DNA of 64,000 bases from Zhengella sedimenti (lineage in GTDB: Bacteria > Pseudomonadota > Alphaproteobacteria > Rhizobiales > Rhizobiaceae). The notes under the pieces are model-generated. The model was not told where the DNA came from. It was given only the letters and a program-made list of their open reading frames with translations, and did not search any database. The position numbers and the translations under genes were made by a program. The stretch is taken from the NCBI RefSeq assembly GCF_046506625.1, contig NZ_JBKFFP010000008.1, positions 62,001 to 126,000 of the forward strand, in the 5' to 3' direction. How positions within the stretch are numbered: the first letter of the stretch is position 1; each line of letters opens with the position of its first letter. Below are positions 23,260 to 32,394 of this stretch, one piece after another.

Positions 23260-25334
23260 CCCACCGAGCCGATGACATTGACTTCGACGCCGCGGGCGAT
23301 CTCGACATGCGACAGCACGGGGAGCGACGGGAAAAGCCGTTCGAGGATCATGCGCACATAGGTGCGCGCTTCAGGGGAGGTCAGCACGGCGAACTGCTTG
23401 GACTGGTCGAGCAGCTTGTTGATCGCCGCCGCAGCCTCGCGGCCAAAGGTTTCGAGCTGGCGCGGGTCCATGTCGAATTCGCGGATGTCGCCATTGGCAT
23501 CGCGTTTCAGGCTTTCCTGGAATACGAGATCCCAGCGGCCGCCGAGGCGAAGCACGTTGAGCACGCCGTTTTCGGCAAGGTCGCCGCAGATCTGCTGCGC
23601 CATTCGCATGCGGACATGCTCGACGAGCTTCTCGGTGCGGCGCACATGCGGAGCGACCTCGGCGATGGCCTCGATGATGAGCGGCAGGTTGCGGATCGAG
23701 ACCCGGTCGGCCAGCAGCATCTTCAGCACGGCCTGCAGGCCCGGATAGGAAATGTGCGTGGAGCACAACTCGTCGGTCAGCTTGCGGTATTCCGGATCGA
23801 GCTGTTCGATGAGGCGCTTGGTGTCGCGGTAGGAAAGCAGTTGCGGCAGGTTGTTGCGGATGACCTCGCTCAGATGCGTGAGCAGGACCGAAAGGTTGTC
23901 CACCGTGGCGATGCCCATGCGCTTGAGGTCGGCGGCGAAATTCTGCGGCACCGACAGTGCCGGCATGCCGAAGGCCGGCTCCTTCACCGGTTCGCCCGGT
24001 ATGTCGGGCAGCGGCTTGTTGCCCGTGAGGGCCAGGACCTCGCCGAGACGCAATTCGTGCAGCGAGAAGGCGGTGCCGTGGATCCGGATCTGGTAGGCCT
24101 TCTGCGGCAACGCGAGGTCCTCGGAAATCTTCACCTCGGGAATCACGAAGCCGTATTGCGTGGCGAACTTCTTGCGCATGCGGGCCATGCGGAAGGCCAG
24201 TTCCTCCTGCGAGCCGAGGAAGGCGGTCGCAATCTGCTTGCCGAAGGCGACCTCGATCTCGGCGGTCTTCAGCGAGGCCTTCATGGAGTTTTCCTCCACG
24301 GCGGCCTTGGCGCGGTCCTCCTTCTCGCGCGCGCGCTCCTCCGACAGGTTCTGGCGGAACCGCTGGCGGTTGACCGTGAAGCCGACGGCGGCAAAACCGG
24401 CGGCAAGGGCAAGGAAGGGCACAAGCGGCAAGCCCGGCATGACCGCGAGCAGCAACATGAGGGCAGCCGCGACATAAAGCGCGCGCGGATAGTGGCCAAG
24501 CTGGGCGAAGACCGCGACGTCGGCCGAACCGCGCGTCCCGCCCTTGGAGACCAGCAGGCCGGCGGCAAGCGAGACGATGAGCGCCGGGATCTGGGAGACC
24601 AGCCCATCGCCGACGGACAGCTTGATGAACACGTCGCCGGCTTCCGACAGCGACATGCCATGGCGTGCATAGCCGATGATGATCCCGCCGAAGATATTGA
24701 TGGCGGTGATGATGAGACCGGCGATGGCATCGCCGCGCACAAACTTCGAGGCACCGTCCATGGAGCCGAAGAAGGCACTTTCCTCCTCCAGTTCCTTGCG
24801 CCGCGCCTGCGCTTCCTTCTCGTTGATGATGCCTGCCGACAGGTCCGCATCGATCGACATCTGCTTGCCCGGGATCGCATCGAGGGTGAAACGGGCACCG
24901 ACCTCGGCGATGCGCGTGGAACCTTTCGTGATGACGACGAAATTGACGATGACCAGGATGAGGAACACCACCACGCCGATGACGAAATCGCCGCTCATGA
25001 CGAACTGGGAAAAGCCCGAGATGACGTAGCCCGCGGCGTTCACCCCTTCGTGACCCTCCGACAGGATGAGGCGCGTGGTGGAGATGTTGAGCGCCAGGCG
25101 CAGCATGGTGGCGATCAGCAGGACGGTCGGGAAGGCGGAAAAATCCAGCGGCCGGGCGATCCAGAGCGAGACCATGAGGATGAGGACCGAAAGCGCGAGA
25201 GATACCGCCAGACCGAGGTCGATCAGGAATGTCGGCACCGGCAGGAACAGGATGGACAGGATGAACACGATACCGCCGGCCAGCGCGATATCGGTGGGAC
25301 GTCCGGGCAATGTGGAAACGGCTGGTGCTGCCAC
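23256..25334 (-). CDS. flhA: Flagellar export gate protein FlhA
   Basis: A 692-residue FHIPEP-family protein. Eight hydrophobic segments occupy the first 330 residues. The cytoplasmic loop carries the family signature (RIAEVGARFTLDAIPGKQMSIDADL..), and the large cytoplasmic domain ends after SHVEIARGVEVNVIG. It is the major export gate and chaperone docking platform. The start is GTG at 25334 with GAGAGG six bases upstream. It heads the leftward run flhA-fliR-fliJ-like-flgJ-flgN-like-membrane protein. Confidence 0.95.
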   Translation of the reverse strand: MAAPAVSTLPGRPTDIALAGGIVFILSILFLPVPTFLIDLGLAVSLALSVLILMVSLWIARPLDFSAFPTVLLIATMLRLALNISTTRLILSEGHEGVNAAGYVISGFSQFVMSGDFVIGVVVFLILVIVNFVVITKGSTRIAEVGARFTLDAIPGKQMSIDADLSAGIINEKEAQARRKELEEESAFFGSMDGASKFVRGDAIAGLIITAINIFGGIIIGYARHGMSLSEAGDVFIKLSVGDGLVSQIPALIVSLAAGLLVSKGGTRGSADVAVFAQLGHYPRALYVAAALMLLLAVMPGLPLVPFLALAAGFAAVGFTVNRQRFRQNLSEERAREKEDRAKAAVEENSMKASLKTAEIEVAFGKQIATAFLGSQEELAFRMARMRKKFATQYGFVIPEVKISEDLALPQKAYQIRIHGTAFSLHELRLGEVLALTGNKPLPDIPGEPVKEPAFGMPALSVPQNFAADLKRMGIATVDNLSVLLTHLSEVIRNNLPQLLSYRDTKRLIEQLDPEYRKLTDELCSTHISYPGLQAVLKMLLADRVSIRNLPLIIEAIAEVAPHVRRTEKLVEHVRMRMAQQICGDLAENGVLNVLRLGGRWDLVFQESLKRDANGDIREFDMDPRQLETFGREAAAAINKLLDQSKQFAVLTSPEARTYVRMILERLFPSLPVLSHVEIARGVEVNVIGSVG

Positions 25335-25888
25335 GTGGACCTCTCTTTCGGCATTCGTTCGGCCGCCAGCCTAGCGGCGCTAGCTTGTGCGAAGTTCACG
25401 GACCTGATCATGGCATTCCAGGCGCTTCAATTAACGCTAATTTAAGGGGTGACGCGCTACCGCTTCTGGCAAGCGAACAGTCCGGTTCCGGACCTTGCAT
25501 GACGCAACTTCGCGGCCCGGTATGCGCCGGATGTCCTGAACCGCCTTCACCACGAATCCGCGCCAGCCTCTTGCCGGGATGGCTCAATTCGTTCGCGGTT
25601 CATCCTTGACAGCATTGACTAGCGGGTTGATCACATCAGCCTTCATGGCGGACAGCCGGGCCATATCCCTGCCACTTTATGTCCCGGCTGCCGCCTCCTT
25701 TTTTCGCCCCCCCCTGCGAGAATCCGTGGGGTATGCGGTAGCGCTTCATCAATCCCCGGGATGTTCAATCGGTTCGCGCGCTTGCCTTCGGGCAACAGCA
25801 TGAAATCCGCCAGCGCCGCCGTTGAAGCGGCATGTTTCCATCCATCCACCATGCGCCAGGACGTTTCTTGCGCCCCGGCCGGGCCCGA
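25335..25888. other. Intergenic region upstream of flhA and the 25889 gene
   Basis: A 554-bp stretch between divergent genes. The 100 bases next to flhA include an AT-rich patch (CAATTAACGCTAATTTAAGG, 25428-25447), which would suit a promoter. The rest has normal GC content and only short frames with no ribosome sites or recognisable products. I see no tRNA, repeat or strong hairpin. Confidence 0.5.
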
Positions 25889-26332
25889 ATGAAATCCATG
25901 CCCCGCCTGTCCGTCATCCTCCTGCTGGCCCTTTGCACCCTTGCGGCGACGATGCGGTCACCGTCCGCAGGTTCGGCAAGGACCAACTTTTCCGGCCAGG
26001 TTCCGCCACGCGAACACCGGTATTTCCATGCCCTCCGCGACTTGGCGGTCCATTCCGGGCCCGAAGCCGGATACAGGCTGCGCATTGTCAACCGCAGCGG
26101 CCGGGCAGAGCGGCTCACCCTGGAACTGGCAGCACCCGACAGTCACCACGGCTTCCGGCTCATCGGCTTCGATCCGGTCCTTGCTCCCGGCCGCAGGACG
26201 GATTTCCTGTTGATCGTGGCTGCCGGCAAGGCACAAGGCGAACGGCGGTTGAACGTGTGCCTGACGCGCGCGGCCGGCAACCGGGCGGCGCGGCGCGAAT
26301 GCATCGTGCTTCGCACCCGACCGGTGCGATGA
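25889..26332 (+). CDS. Exported protein of unknown function
   Basis: About 147 residues. The start at ATG 25889 is followed by a signal peptide (MKSMPRLSVILLLALCTLAA). The mature part has alternating hydrophobic residues typical of beta strands (YRLRIVNRSGRAERLTLELAAPD, then FDPVLAPGRRTDFLLIVAAG). The pattern resembles small immunoglobulin-like domains, and two cysteines remain (CLTRAAG..RREC). It is a lone rightward gene between leftward flagellar genes. No domain name is supported. Confidence 0.55.
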   Translation: MKSMPRLSVILLLALCTLAATMRSPSAGSARTNFSGQVPPREHRYFHALRDLAVHSGPEAGYRLRIVNRSGRAERLTLELAAPDSHHGFRLIGFDPVLAPGRRTDFLLIVAAGKAQGERRLNVCLTRAAGNRAARRECIVLRTRPVR

Positions 26333-26343
26333 GAGACGGCCCG

Positions 26344-26613
26344 TCAGCGGAGCCGGCAGAGCGAGGCGAGCTTGTTCCGGATATCGAAGAGATGCCCGTC
26401 GCGGGCACCTGTCTCGCGCAGGATGACGTCGAGAAGAAAGGCGAAGAGCCGTCCCGCCTCGCCGTCGTCCAGCGGTTGGTAAACCAGGACATCGCGCCAG
26501 ATCCGCTGCACATTGCGATCGAATTCGACGATCGCACGGGAATCGTCATCCTCGATGGCCTGGACAAGCAATGCCTCGTGCCTTTCGAGTTGCGCAAGGA
26601 GGAAGTCCAGCAT
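26344..26613 (-). CDS. Small helical protein, paralogue of 19275-19565
   Basis: An 89-residue helical soluble protein. MLDFLLAQLERHEALLVQAI is followed by the shared core EDDDSRAIVEFDRNVQRIWRDVLVYQ and RLFAFLLDVI. It aligns with the 96-residue protein in the quorum-sensing block. An upstream ATG at 26676 would add 21 residues that do not align. It lies downstream of fliQ but is separated from it by a strong terminator, so it is probably transcribed on its own. No function is recognised. Confidence 0.65.
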   Translation of the reverse strand: MLDFLLAQLERHEALLVQAIEDDDSRAIVEFDRNVQRIWRDVLVYQPLDDGEAGRLFAFLLDVILRETGARDGHLFDIRNKLASLCRLR

Positions 26614-26753
26614 GGGTTCCGACCGGAGGATTGCGTGGCGCTTGCGACATGCCACCTGGCAGGCGCCTTCATGCACCCGACCCTGCAGCTATAGGGTAAC
26701 GAGCGGCAAACTGCAGCCGGTTTCCTTACCGGTGGTTAACCTTAAAAATCGAA

Positions 26754-26783
26754 TAAAAAGCGTGCTTCGGGAGATTTCACGCT
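26754..26783 (-). terminator. Terminator of the flgE-to-fliQ operon
   Basis: On the minus strand AGCGTG-N13-CACGCT is followed at once by a T-run (TTTTTATTCGATTTTT). It lies about 60 bases past the fliQ stop. A longer inverted repeat, GAACACCGGG/CCCGGTGTTC (26787-26842), overlaps the fliQ stop codon. Confidence 0.8.
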
Positions 26784-26840
26784 ACGGAACACCGGGTCCG
26801 GGACCCGCCGCCGCCAGGAACGGCTCCCGCCGCCCGGTGT

Positions 26841-27107
26841 TCAAAAGCCGGTCTGGATGCGTCCGTAGAGGATGTTGGTGAGGACGAGGAGCTTGCTGCC
26901 GACGAAGCCGGCGGCAAGCGTGCTGGAAAGGAAGACGATCATGATCTTCGGCACGAAGGTCAGCGTGACTTCCTGGACCTGCGTCAGTGCCTGGAACAGG
27001 GCAATGGCGATACCGGCCACCATGGCGGGCACGACCGCCGGCGCGGAAACGATCATCACCGTCCACATGGAAAACTGCACCAGGTCCAGCGCGTCGGTGG
27101 CGTTCAT
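26841..27107 (-). CDS. fliQ: Flagellar export gate protein FliQ
   Basis: An 88-residue protein with two hydrophobic helices (MIVSAPAVVPAMVAGIAIALFQALTQ and IVFLSSTLAAGFVGSKLLVL) joined by the conserved VQEVTLTFVPKI turn, as in all FliQ proteins. It assembles with FliP and FliR into the export channel. It is the last gene of the leftward hook/filament operon and overlaps flgD by four bases. Confidence 0.95.
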   Translation of the reverse strand: MNATDALDLVQFSMWTVMIVSAPAVVPAMVAGIAIALFQALTQVQEVTLTFVPKIMIVFLSSTLAAGFVGSKLLVLTNILYGRIQTGF

Positions 27108-27508
27108 TCGCCAATGACCGTGCCGGCCGTCACCGGCAGTTCCTTGCCGTTGTCGAGAATGGCGACCAGTCCGGTGTTGCCGATCCGCACCTCTTCCACC
27201 GTGCCGGAAACCGTGCCGTCGGCACTGGTCATGGTGCGCCCGACAATGCTGTCGACCTGTGAGACGACGGAGGCCGCGAGCAGGATCTCGAGCTTGTTGT
27301 TGATCTGGATGTTCTGCTCGACGTTGGAGAAACTCGCCAACTGCGAAACATACTGGCTGGCGTCCATCGGCTCCGTCGGATCCTGGTTCTTCATCTGGGT
27401 GACCAGGATCTGCAGGAAGGTGTCGTAGTTGAGCATGTTGGTGGCTTCGGCCCGGGCCGCGGGCGTAGCCTGGGCGCTGCTGCCACCGATTGCGGATACT
27501 TCGGTCAT
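27104..27508 (-). CDS. flgD: Hook assembly scaffold FlgD
   Basis: A 134-residue FlgD of the short alphaproteobacterial form. The N-terminal FlgD signature is clear: YDTFLQILVTQMKNQDPTEPMDASQYVSQLASFSNVEQN (residues about 28-66), followed by SIVGRTMTSADGTVSG. It caps the growing hook. The long tudor/Fn3 C-terminal part of enteric FlgD is missing, as in rhizobial relatives. It overlaps flbT and fliQ by four bases each. Confidence 0.94.
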   Translation of the reverse strand: MTEVSAIGGSSAQATPAARAEATNMLNYDTFLQILVTQMKNQDPTEPMDASQYVSQLASFSNVEQNIQINNKLEILLAASVVSQVDSIVGRTMTSADGTVSGTVEEVRIGNTGLVAILDNGKELPVTAGTVIGE

Positions 27509-27963
27509 CGCATCACCATCCTGTCGGCGCCCATGAAGCCCGGCTCGGCCAGCGGCATCTCGGTGGACGGCGCGCTGGCGAGGATCTGCGCTTCAAGCGG
27601 AAAGAGCGCGCGGGTGGACCGCATGGCCTCGAAATACATCTTCTGATGCACCATCCGGTCGATATCCTTGAGCTCGGACAGGATGTGGTCGTTCTCGAAT
27701 GCGGCCAGGAGGCCCGGCATCTGGTTCTTGTAGACCAGCATGGCCGGCTCGGTCTCGTTTGGCGCCATCAGCATGACCTGGACGATGAAGTAGAGCTGCT
27801 TGAGCGGCGTCGTCGCGTCGGACGCCTGGAGAATGTGATTTTCCAGCAGGAAGTTCACATCGTTCAGGATTTCAATGGCTGTCTTGCGGTCAACGCGCAG
27901 AACGGCCCCGTTGATGTAGATCTTCTCGTTTGCCTTGAGTGAAATCTTGAATGTGCTTTTCAT
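27505..27963 (-). CDS. flbT: Flagellin expression regulator FlbT
   Basis: A 152-residue FlbT: MKSTFKISLKANEKIYINGAVLRVDRKTAIEILNDVNFLLENHILQ is the family N-terminus. FlbT binds flagellin mRNA leaders in Caulobacter, where it lowers stability, and promotes flagellin expression in Brucella, so either sign is possible here. Both flagellin genes in this window have structured leaders. It overlaps flaF and flgD by four bases each. Confidence 0.94.
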   Translation of the reverse strand: MKSTFKISLKANEKIYINGAVLRVDRKTAIEILNDVNFLLENHILQASDATTPLKQLYFIVQVMLMAPNETEPAMLVYKNQMPGLLAAFENDHILSELKDIDRMVHQKMYFEAMRSTRALFPLEAQILASAPSTEMPLAEPGFMGADRMVMR

Positions 27964-28307
27964 CGAATACCATCCCGGATGATCTTTGAAATATCGATAA
28001 GACCGTCGAAATTCTCCGATTTTTCCTGCCTTATCTCGTCCACGGTGCGCAGGATCCAGATTCCGATGCTCAGGAGGTTGGCGCGCAACTCCTTGGGCAA
28101 CTGGTTTTCCGGGTCCGCCAGATCCGACATCAGCGCCATCCAGATGCGCGCGGTGTAATGAAGGGCGTGAATCGCCTCGATGGACCGGGCCCCGGTCGCC
28201 CGCGCCGATTCCAGCATGGCAATCGACTGGTCGAGCGCCTCGCGCTCCCGGGAGCGGGCCTCCTCCAGGTCGTCGGTCTGGATCTCTTCATACTTGGCGA
28301 TATACAT
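27960..28307 (-). CDS. flaF: Flagellin assembly/secretion factor FlaF
   Basis: A 115-residue helical protein of the FlaF family: EEARSREREALDQSIAMLESA, then ALHYTARIWMALMSDLADPENQLPKELRANLLSIGIWILRTVD. FlaF is a positive factor for flagellin in Caulobacter and related bacteria and works opposite or together with FlbT. It overlaps the flbT start by four bases. A 131-base gap separates it from flgL upstream, so an internal promoter is possible there. Confidence 0.93.
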   Translation of the reverse strand: MYIAKYEEIQTDDLEEARSREREALDQSIAMLESARATGARSIEAIHALHYTARIWMALMSDLADPENQLPKELRANLLSIGIWILRTVDEIRQEKSENFDGLIDISKIIRDGIR

Positions 28308-28438
28308 GTCACTGCTCCTGCAAGGACCTTGCGGTCCGGCGCCCGGTGAAGGGAACGGCGCCCGGCGGGCGCATGGGGCGGCAAGCGGGCCTGCCCGGAA
28401 TGAATGGAATGGCGGTCACTGTCATGTCCGGTCCTTTC

Positions 28439-29476
28439 CTAGAGATACCTGGCAAGCGAAAGCGACTGGACACGCTGGGTCAGCATGTAGGCCGTCTCCA
28501 GCTGGTTCAGCAGGTTCGTCATCCGGGTGGCTGCCTCATAGGGATCCACGCTACCCATCTCGGTGGAAAGATCGGTCATGTAGTCCTTCTGCAGGCGCAT
28601 GCGTTCGGTGGCATCGGCGACTTGCGCCTCGACAAGGCCGAGCCGGCCCTGAACCAGGGTCACCTGCGCCGAAGCCGCGCCCATTCCCTCGCCGGCGCTA
28701 CGGACAAGCTGGCGGGTCGCGTCGCCGGACAGTCCCGTATCCAGAAAGGCCACGGCCATGGTGAGGCCGAAGAACGCCTCCCTGAACCCGTCCTCGTTGG
28801 CGGAGACCGAGGTCACCGCGGTCTGGTCCTGGGCTATCCGGGACCGGATGCCCTCGTCGCTCGCCGATGACAGGTCGGGCCAGCCGGCCGCTTCGAACAG
28901 CGGACGTGCGACGTTCTCGATGAAGTCTTCCATCTGGGCCGCGGTGAGCGACGCGGCGGCGGGATCGGACTTGGCAAAGCCGAAATGGCCGGTGAAGGCC
29001 GCATCCAGATCGGCCTGCCAGGCGCTTCCCTCGAAGGCAGCAAGCGGCCGGGCGTCGGCATTCACGCCGGCGAAGAGATATTCGCCGTTGGCGGCAGTGT
29101 TCATGACATTGGTCAGGTCCTCGAGGGCCGCCAGCGCGCTTGCGCGCACCAGGTCCGCCGATCCGTTTCCGCTCAGGGCCGTGTTGAACACCTGCATGGT
29201 ATCACCCGTGACGGCGGTAAAGCGCGACATCGCGGTCTGCGCCGCCGTCATGCGGGCGCCGGCAAGGTCATTTGTCATCAGGATCGCGTCGAGCCTTTCG
29301 GCCTCGCGCTGAAGCGAAATGCGAAAACCGTTGCGCAGGCCGAGTTCGCGGGCCGGGTCCGCCTTTTCGCCGGTCACCGTTTCCTGCTGCGCGGTCACGA
29401 TCGCGGCCTGCGTGGCACGGATGGACATGCGCAGCGCGTTGGCCATGGAAAGGGTGGAGGCGGCCTGGAGCTTCAT
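28439..29476 (-). CDS. flgL: Hook-filament junction protein FlgL
   Basis: A 345-residue flagellin-related junction protein. The N-terminal helix begins MKLQAASTLSMANALRMSIRATQ, and the C-terminal helix is PYEAATRMTNLLNQLETAYMLTQRVQSLSLARYL. The start ATG 29476 lies four bases after the flgK stop. The frame stays open upstream through flgK, but that part is antisense-like composition and is excluded. It connects FlgK to the flagellin filament. Confidence 0.9.
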   Translation of the reverse strand: MKLQAASTLSMANALRMSIRATQAAIVTAQQETVTGEKADPARELGLRNGFRISLQREAERLDAILMTNDLAGARMTAAQTAMSRFTAVTGDTMQVFNTALSGNGSADLVRASALAALEDLTNVMNTAANGEYLFAGVNADARPLAAFEGSAWQADLDAAFTGHFGFAKSDPAAASLTAAQMEDFIENVARPLFEAAGWPDLSSASDEGIRSRIAQDQTAVTSVSANEDGFREAFFGLTMAVAFLDTGLSGDATRQLVRSAGEGMGAASAQVTLVQGRLGLVEAQVADATERMRLQKDYMTDLSTEMGSVDPYEAATRMTNLLNQLETAYMLTQRVQSLSLARYL

Positions 29477-29480
29477 CGCA

Positions 29481-30944
29481 TCACCTCGCCGCGTCCAGCA
29501 GGGCGGCGAGCATGTTGTCCACCGTCGCGATGATCCGGCTCGTCGCCTCGTAGGAATGCTCGATCTCGACAAGCGAGGCCATTTCGTCGTCGATGTTCAC
29601 GCCGGTCTGCGCCAGAAGCTTGCTGCTGAGCGCGGCGTACATGGCGTCCTTGGTTTCGGCGGCAACGCCTGCTTCGGCCCTGTAGGCCTCCAGCCATGTC
29701 AGCGCATTGCCGGAATAGGCGACGAGGCTTCCCGTTGCCGACAGACCCGTCGAGGGATCGAAGGACATGGGCGCTTCCATGGCATCGGCGAGCGCGATGA
29801 TGCGGTCGGAGAAGGCGACCCCGCCGGATGCGTTCGCGACATAGGCCGCGCCATTGGCGCCGCCATCGCGCAACAGGGACGGGGTTCCGCCCGCCTGCGG
29901 ATCGAACAACGGATTGACCGACAGCGTCGTCGCCATGCCGGAGGCAAGGACGCCGCCTGCCGGGACCGCCGGACCGCCGGACCATGTGAAGAGGCCGGCC
30001 TGCGGGGGCAGTCCGCCACCGGTCTGGTCGGTTTCGGCAAACAGGGTTACGAGCCCTCGCGCGATCTCGTCGAGCTGCGCTTCGGTGCGGACGGTCACAT
30101 CGTCACGCAATTGCAGCCTGGCGGCGATGGATCCGGAGGAGGATGTATCGGTTCCGACACCGGGATCGAGCGGCACGCCGTCGATGCGCAGCACATTGCC
30201 GGTATCGCCGGGACCATAGGCCGGACGGGGGTTGAAGGTCACGTCGCGCGCCGTCGTCTCGAACAACATCACGCCGCCCGCGGTCGTCAGCATGACGTCG
30301 CCGTGGTCCCGCGCGGTGACGGTCACGGGGACGATTTCGGCGATCCGGCCAAGCAGCGTGTCGCGACGGTCGAGCAGGTCGCTGGCATCGGCGCCTTGCA
30401 GGTTTGCCTTCACAATGGCGGTGTTGACACCCTGGAACTCCCCCAGCAAGCCGTTCAGCGTCTCGACGTCGCCGGCGATTTCCCTGTCGAGGCGCGCCCG
30501 CATGGCATGGATTTCCGTGGCCGATGCGTTGAGCGATCCGGCGAGCGTGCCGGCAGCATTGACGACGCCACGGGCGAGGAGTTCGTTGTCGGGGCTCGCG
30601 CTGTAATTCTGGAGCGCCTCGTGCAGCTTCGAGAGCAGCGCGGAAGCCGAAGCCGAACCATCGCTTCCGTTCAGCGAAAGCGCCAGTTGCCGCATGTTCT
30701 CGCTGATGGTGCCCTGGGCGACGGACAAGGAAAGCGCGTCGCGCGAGGCGGCCGCCAGCCGGTTGTTTGCGGCGCGGTCCACTGAAACGATGGCGGCGCC
30801 GTTCTCGGCCGTCTCGAGGACGACGACGCGCCGCGCATAGTTGGGGTCGGACGCGCCGGAGATGTTGCGCGCGGCAACACTTGCCTTCTGGGACAAGTTG
30901 AACAGCGAATTCTGGGCCGTGTAGAGCACCGTGGAAAGTGACAT
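29481..30944 (-). CDS. flgK: Hook-filament junction protein FlgK
   Basis: A 487-residue HAP1. The N-terminus (MSLSTVLYTAQNSLFNLSQKASVAARNISGASDPNYARR) has the rod/hook motif with I-S-G-A in place of the usual VANA. The C-terminus (LVEIEHSYEATSRIIATVDNMLAALLDAAR) is the matching coiled helix. It sits on the hook and starts the filament zone. It is shorter than enteric FlgK (about 550). Confidence 0.93.
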   Translation of the reverse strand: MSLSTVLYTAQNSLFNLSQKASVAARNISGASDPNYARRVVVLETAENGAAIVSVDRAANNRLAAASRDALSLSVAQGTISENMRQLALSLNGSDGSASASALLSKLHEALQNYSASPDNELLARGVVNAAGTLAGSLNASATEIHAMRARLDREIAGDVETLNGLLGEFQGVNTAIVKANLQGADASDLLDRRDTLLGRIAEIVPVTVTARDHGDVMLTTAGGVMLFETTARDVTFNPRPAYGPGDTGNVLRIDGVPLDPGVGTDTSSSGSIAARLQLRDDVTVRTEAQLDEIARGLVTLFAETDQTGGGLPPQAGLFTWSGGPAVPAGGVLASGMATTLSVNPLFDPQAGGTPSLLRDGGANGAAYVANASGGVAFSDRIIALADAMEAPMSFDPSTGLSATGSLVAYSGNALTWLEAYRAEAGVAAETKDAMYAALSSKLLAQTGVNIDDEMASLVEIEHSYEATSRIIATVDNMLAALLDAAR

Positions 30945-30999
30945 ACCCTACTGCCTCCAATCGCGGCCGCCACCGGAATGGTGCGGTCGCGCCCGTTCC

Positions 31000-32280
31000 T
31001 TACCTCTTGAGGTTCACCACGACGTCCATGAGATCGGAGCCGGTCTGGAAAACCTTCGAATTGGCCGTGAAGCCGCGCTGTGCCTGGATCATCTTGGTGA
31101 GCTCCTGGGCAATATCGACATTGGAATTCTCCACTGCGGAGGAAATGATCGAGCCGTATCCGCCCTGCTGGGGAACGCCGACCATGATGTCGCCCGTCTC
31201 CGGCGTCTGGGAGAAGACCGTTCCGGTGACCGCGTTGAGCGCCGACGGATTGGCGACCGTGGCCAGCGGAATGCGATAGAGGTCACGATAGGAACCGTCG
31301 TCATATTGCCCGTAGACGAAGCCGTCCTGGGAGATGTGGATGCTGTCGATCGTGGATGGCGGGCGTCCGTTCACGTCGGCATCCGACACGCCGAAATCGG
31401 CTGCAAGCTGGGTAAAGCCGGCGAGATCGAGATCGAAGGTCCCGCCATTGGGGATGGTAAACGACATCGACGTGGCCGAGGCCGCGGCAAGCTGGCCGTT
31501 GGCCGGGTCGAAGGAAAGCGTCTGCGTCGACAGCGCCGCCGAGGAATAGGGGAAGCCGCCGGTCGCGGCATCGGCGTCGGCCTTGTTGTAGACCGCCACT
31601 TCCCAGGTATTGTCCGCCGTCTTGGTGTAATAAACATCGAGGGTGACCTCGGCGCCGAGATTATCGTAGGTGACCAGGGAAACCTTGTTTGTAAAGGCGG
31701 CATCGGCGGCATTGGACGAAGGCGTGTTGCCGGTCTCGATATCGGCTTCCGACGACAGGTTGCCGGTGATGTATCCGGAACTGGATGGCACCGCGGAAAG
31801 CTCGAAGGCATCCAGCGTGACGATCTCCAGTTCCGACAGGCCATTGGCGGTGCCGGAGGTGACACCGTCGGCGCTGGGATAACCCATCAGGTAGAATCCG
31901 CTCTGGTTGACCAGCCGTCCGTCCGCATCCGGCAGGAAGGAGCCGGCACGCGTCAGGAATGTCTGGCCGCCGGCATCCTGGACAACGAAATAGCCGCCCC
32001 CGGAAATGGCGAGATCGGTCACCGAGGACGTATATTCAAGCGCGCCCTGCTGGTTGGCCACCCGCACGGTGTGGCTGAGCACGCTGCCGGAACTGTAGGT
32101 GCCTGACGACCCGGAGCCCCCTGACAGGGAGGTCCCGGCGACAAGGGTTGAAAACAGGATCTGGGACCGCTTGTAGCCCAGCGTATCGGAATTGGCGATG
32201 TTGTCCGCCACGGATGACAGCCGGTTGGACTGGGCATGCATTCCGGAAATGCTGGTCTGCATCATGCCGTAAATGCTCAT
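31000..32280 (-). CDS. flgE: Flagellar hook protein FlgE
   Basis: A 426-residue hook subunit. It starts MSIYGMMQTSISGMHAQSNRLSSVADNIANSDTLGYKRS and ends ELTKMIQAQRGFTANSKVFQTGSDLMDVVVNLKR, the two halves of the D0 helix pair. The middle holds the FlgE beta domains (GYFVVQDAGGQTFLTRAGSF and a Ser/Thr-rich part). It lies 114 bases after rem and 55 bases before flgK. An imperfect GC-rich hairpin in the gap to flgK could help set relative expression. Confidence 0.95.
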   Translation of the reverse strand: MSIYGMMQTSISGMHAQSNRLSSVADNIANSDTLGYKRSQILFSTLVAGTSLSGGSGSSGTYSSGSVLSHTVRVANQQGALEYTSSVTDLAISGGGYFVVQDAGGQTFLTRAGSFLPDADGRLVNQSGFYLMGYPSADGVTSGTANGLSELEIVTLDAFELSAVPSSSGYITGNLSSEADIETGNTPSSNAADAAFTNKVSLVTYDNLGAEVTLDVYYTKTADNTWEVAVYNKADADAATGGFPYSSAALSTQTLSFDPANGQLAAASATSMSFTIPNGGTFDLDLAGFTQLAADFGVSDADVNGRPPSTIDSIHISQDGFVYGQYDDGSYRDLYRIPLATVANPSALNAVTGTVFSQTPETGDIMVGVPQQGGYGSIISSAVENSNVDIAQELTKMIQAQRGFTANSKVFQTGSDLMDVVVNLKR

Positions 32281-32394
32281 TTCGCACCTCCGTGTTCATA
32301 CGGACAATCATAGGAAGCCAGGCTTGCGCCAGGCTCGCCTTCCAATTTCGCAGGCAGCGGGACCGCAACCGTGCCACCCCGCCGACCGGTCCCG

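Noticed and set aside
23307..25445. A 712-codon open frame on the plus strand across flhA
   Set aside because: It is antisense to a perfectly conserved flhA. Its Arg/Gly/His/Asp-rich composition is what the reverse strand of a GC-rich gene gives.
25643..25852. A 69-codon minus-strand frame in the flhA upstream gap
   Set aside because: No ribosome site, no recognisable domain, unusual composition; probably chance.
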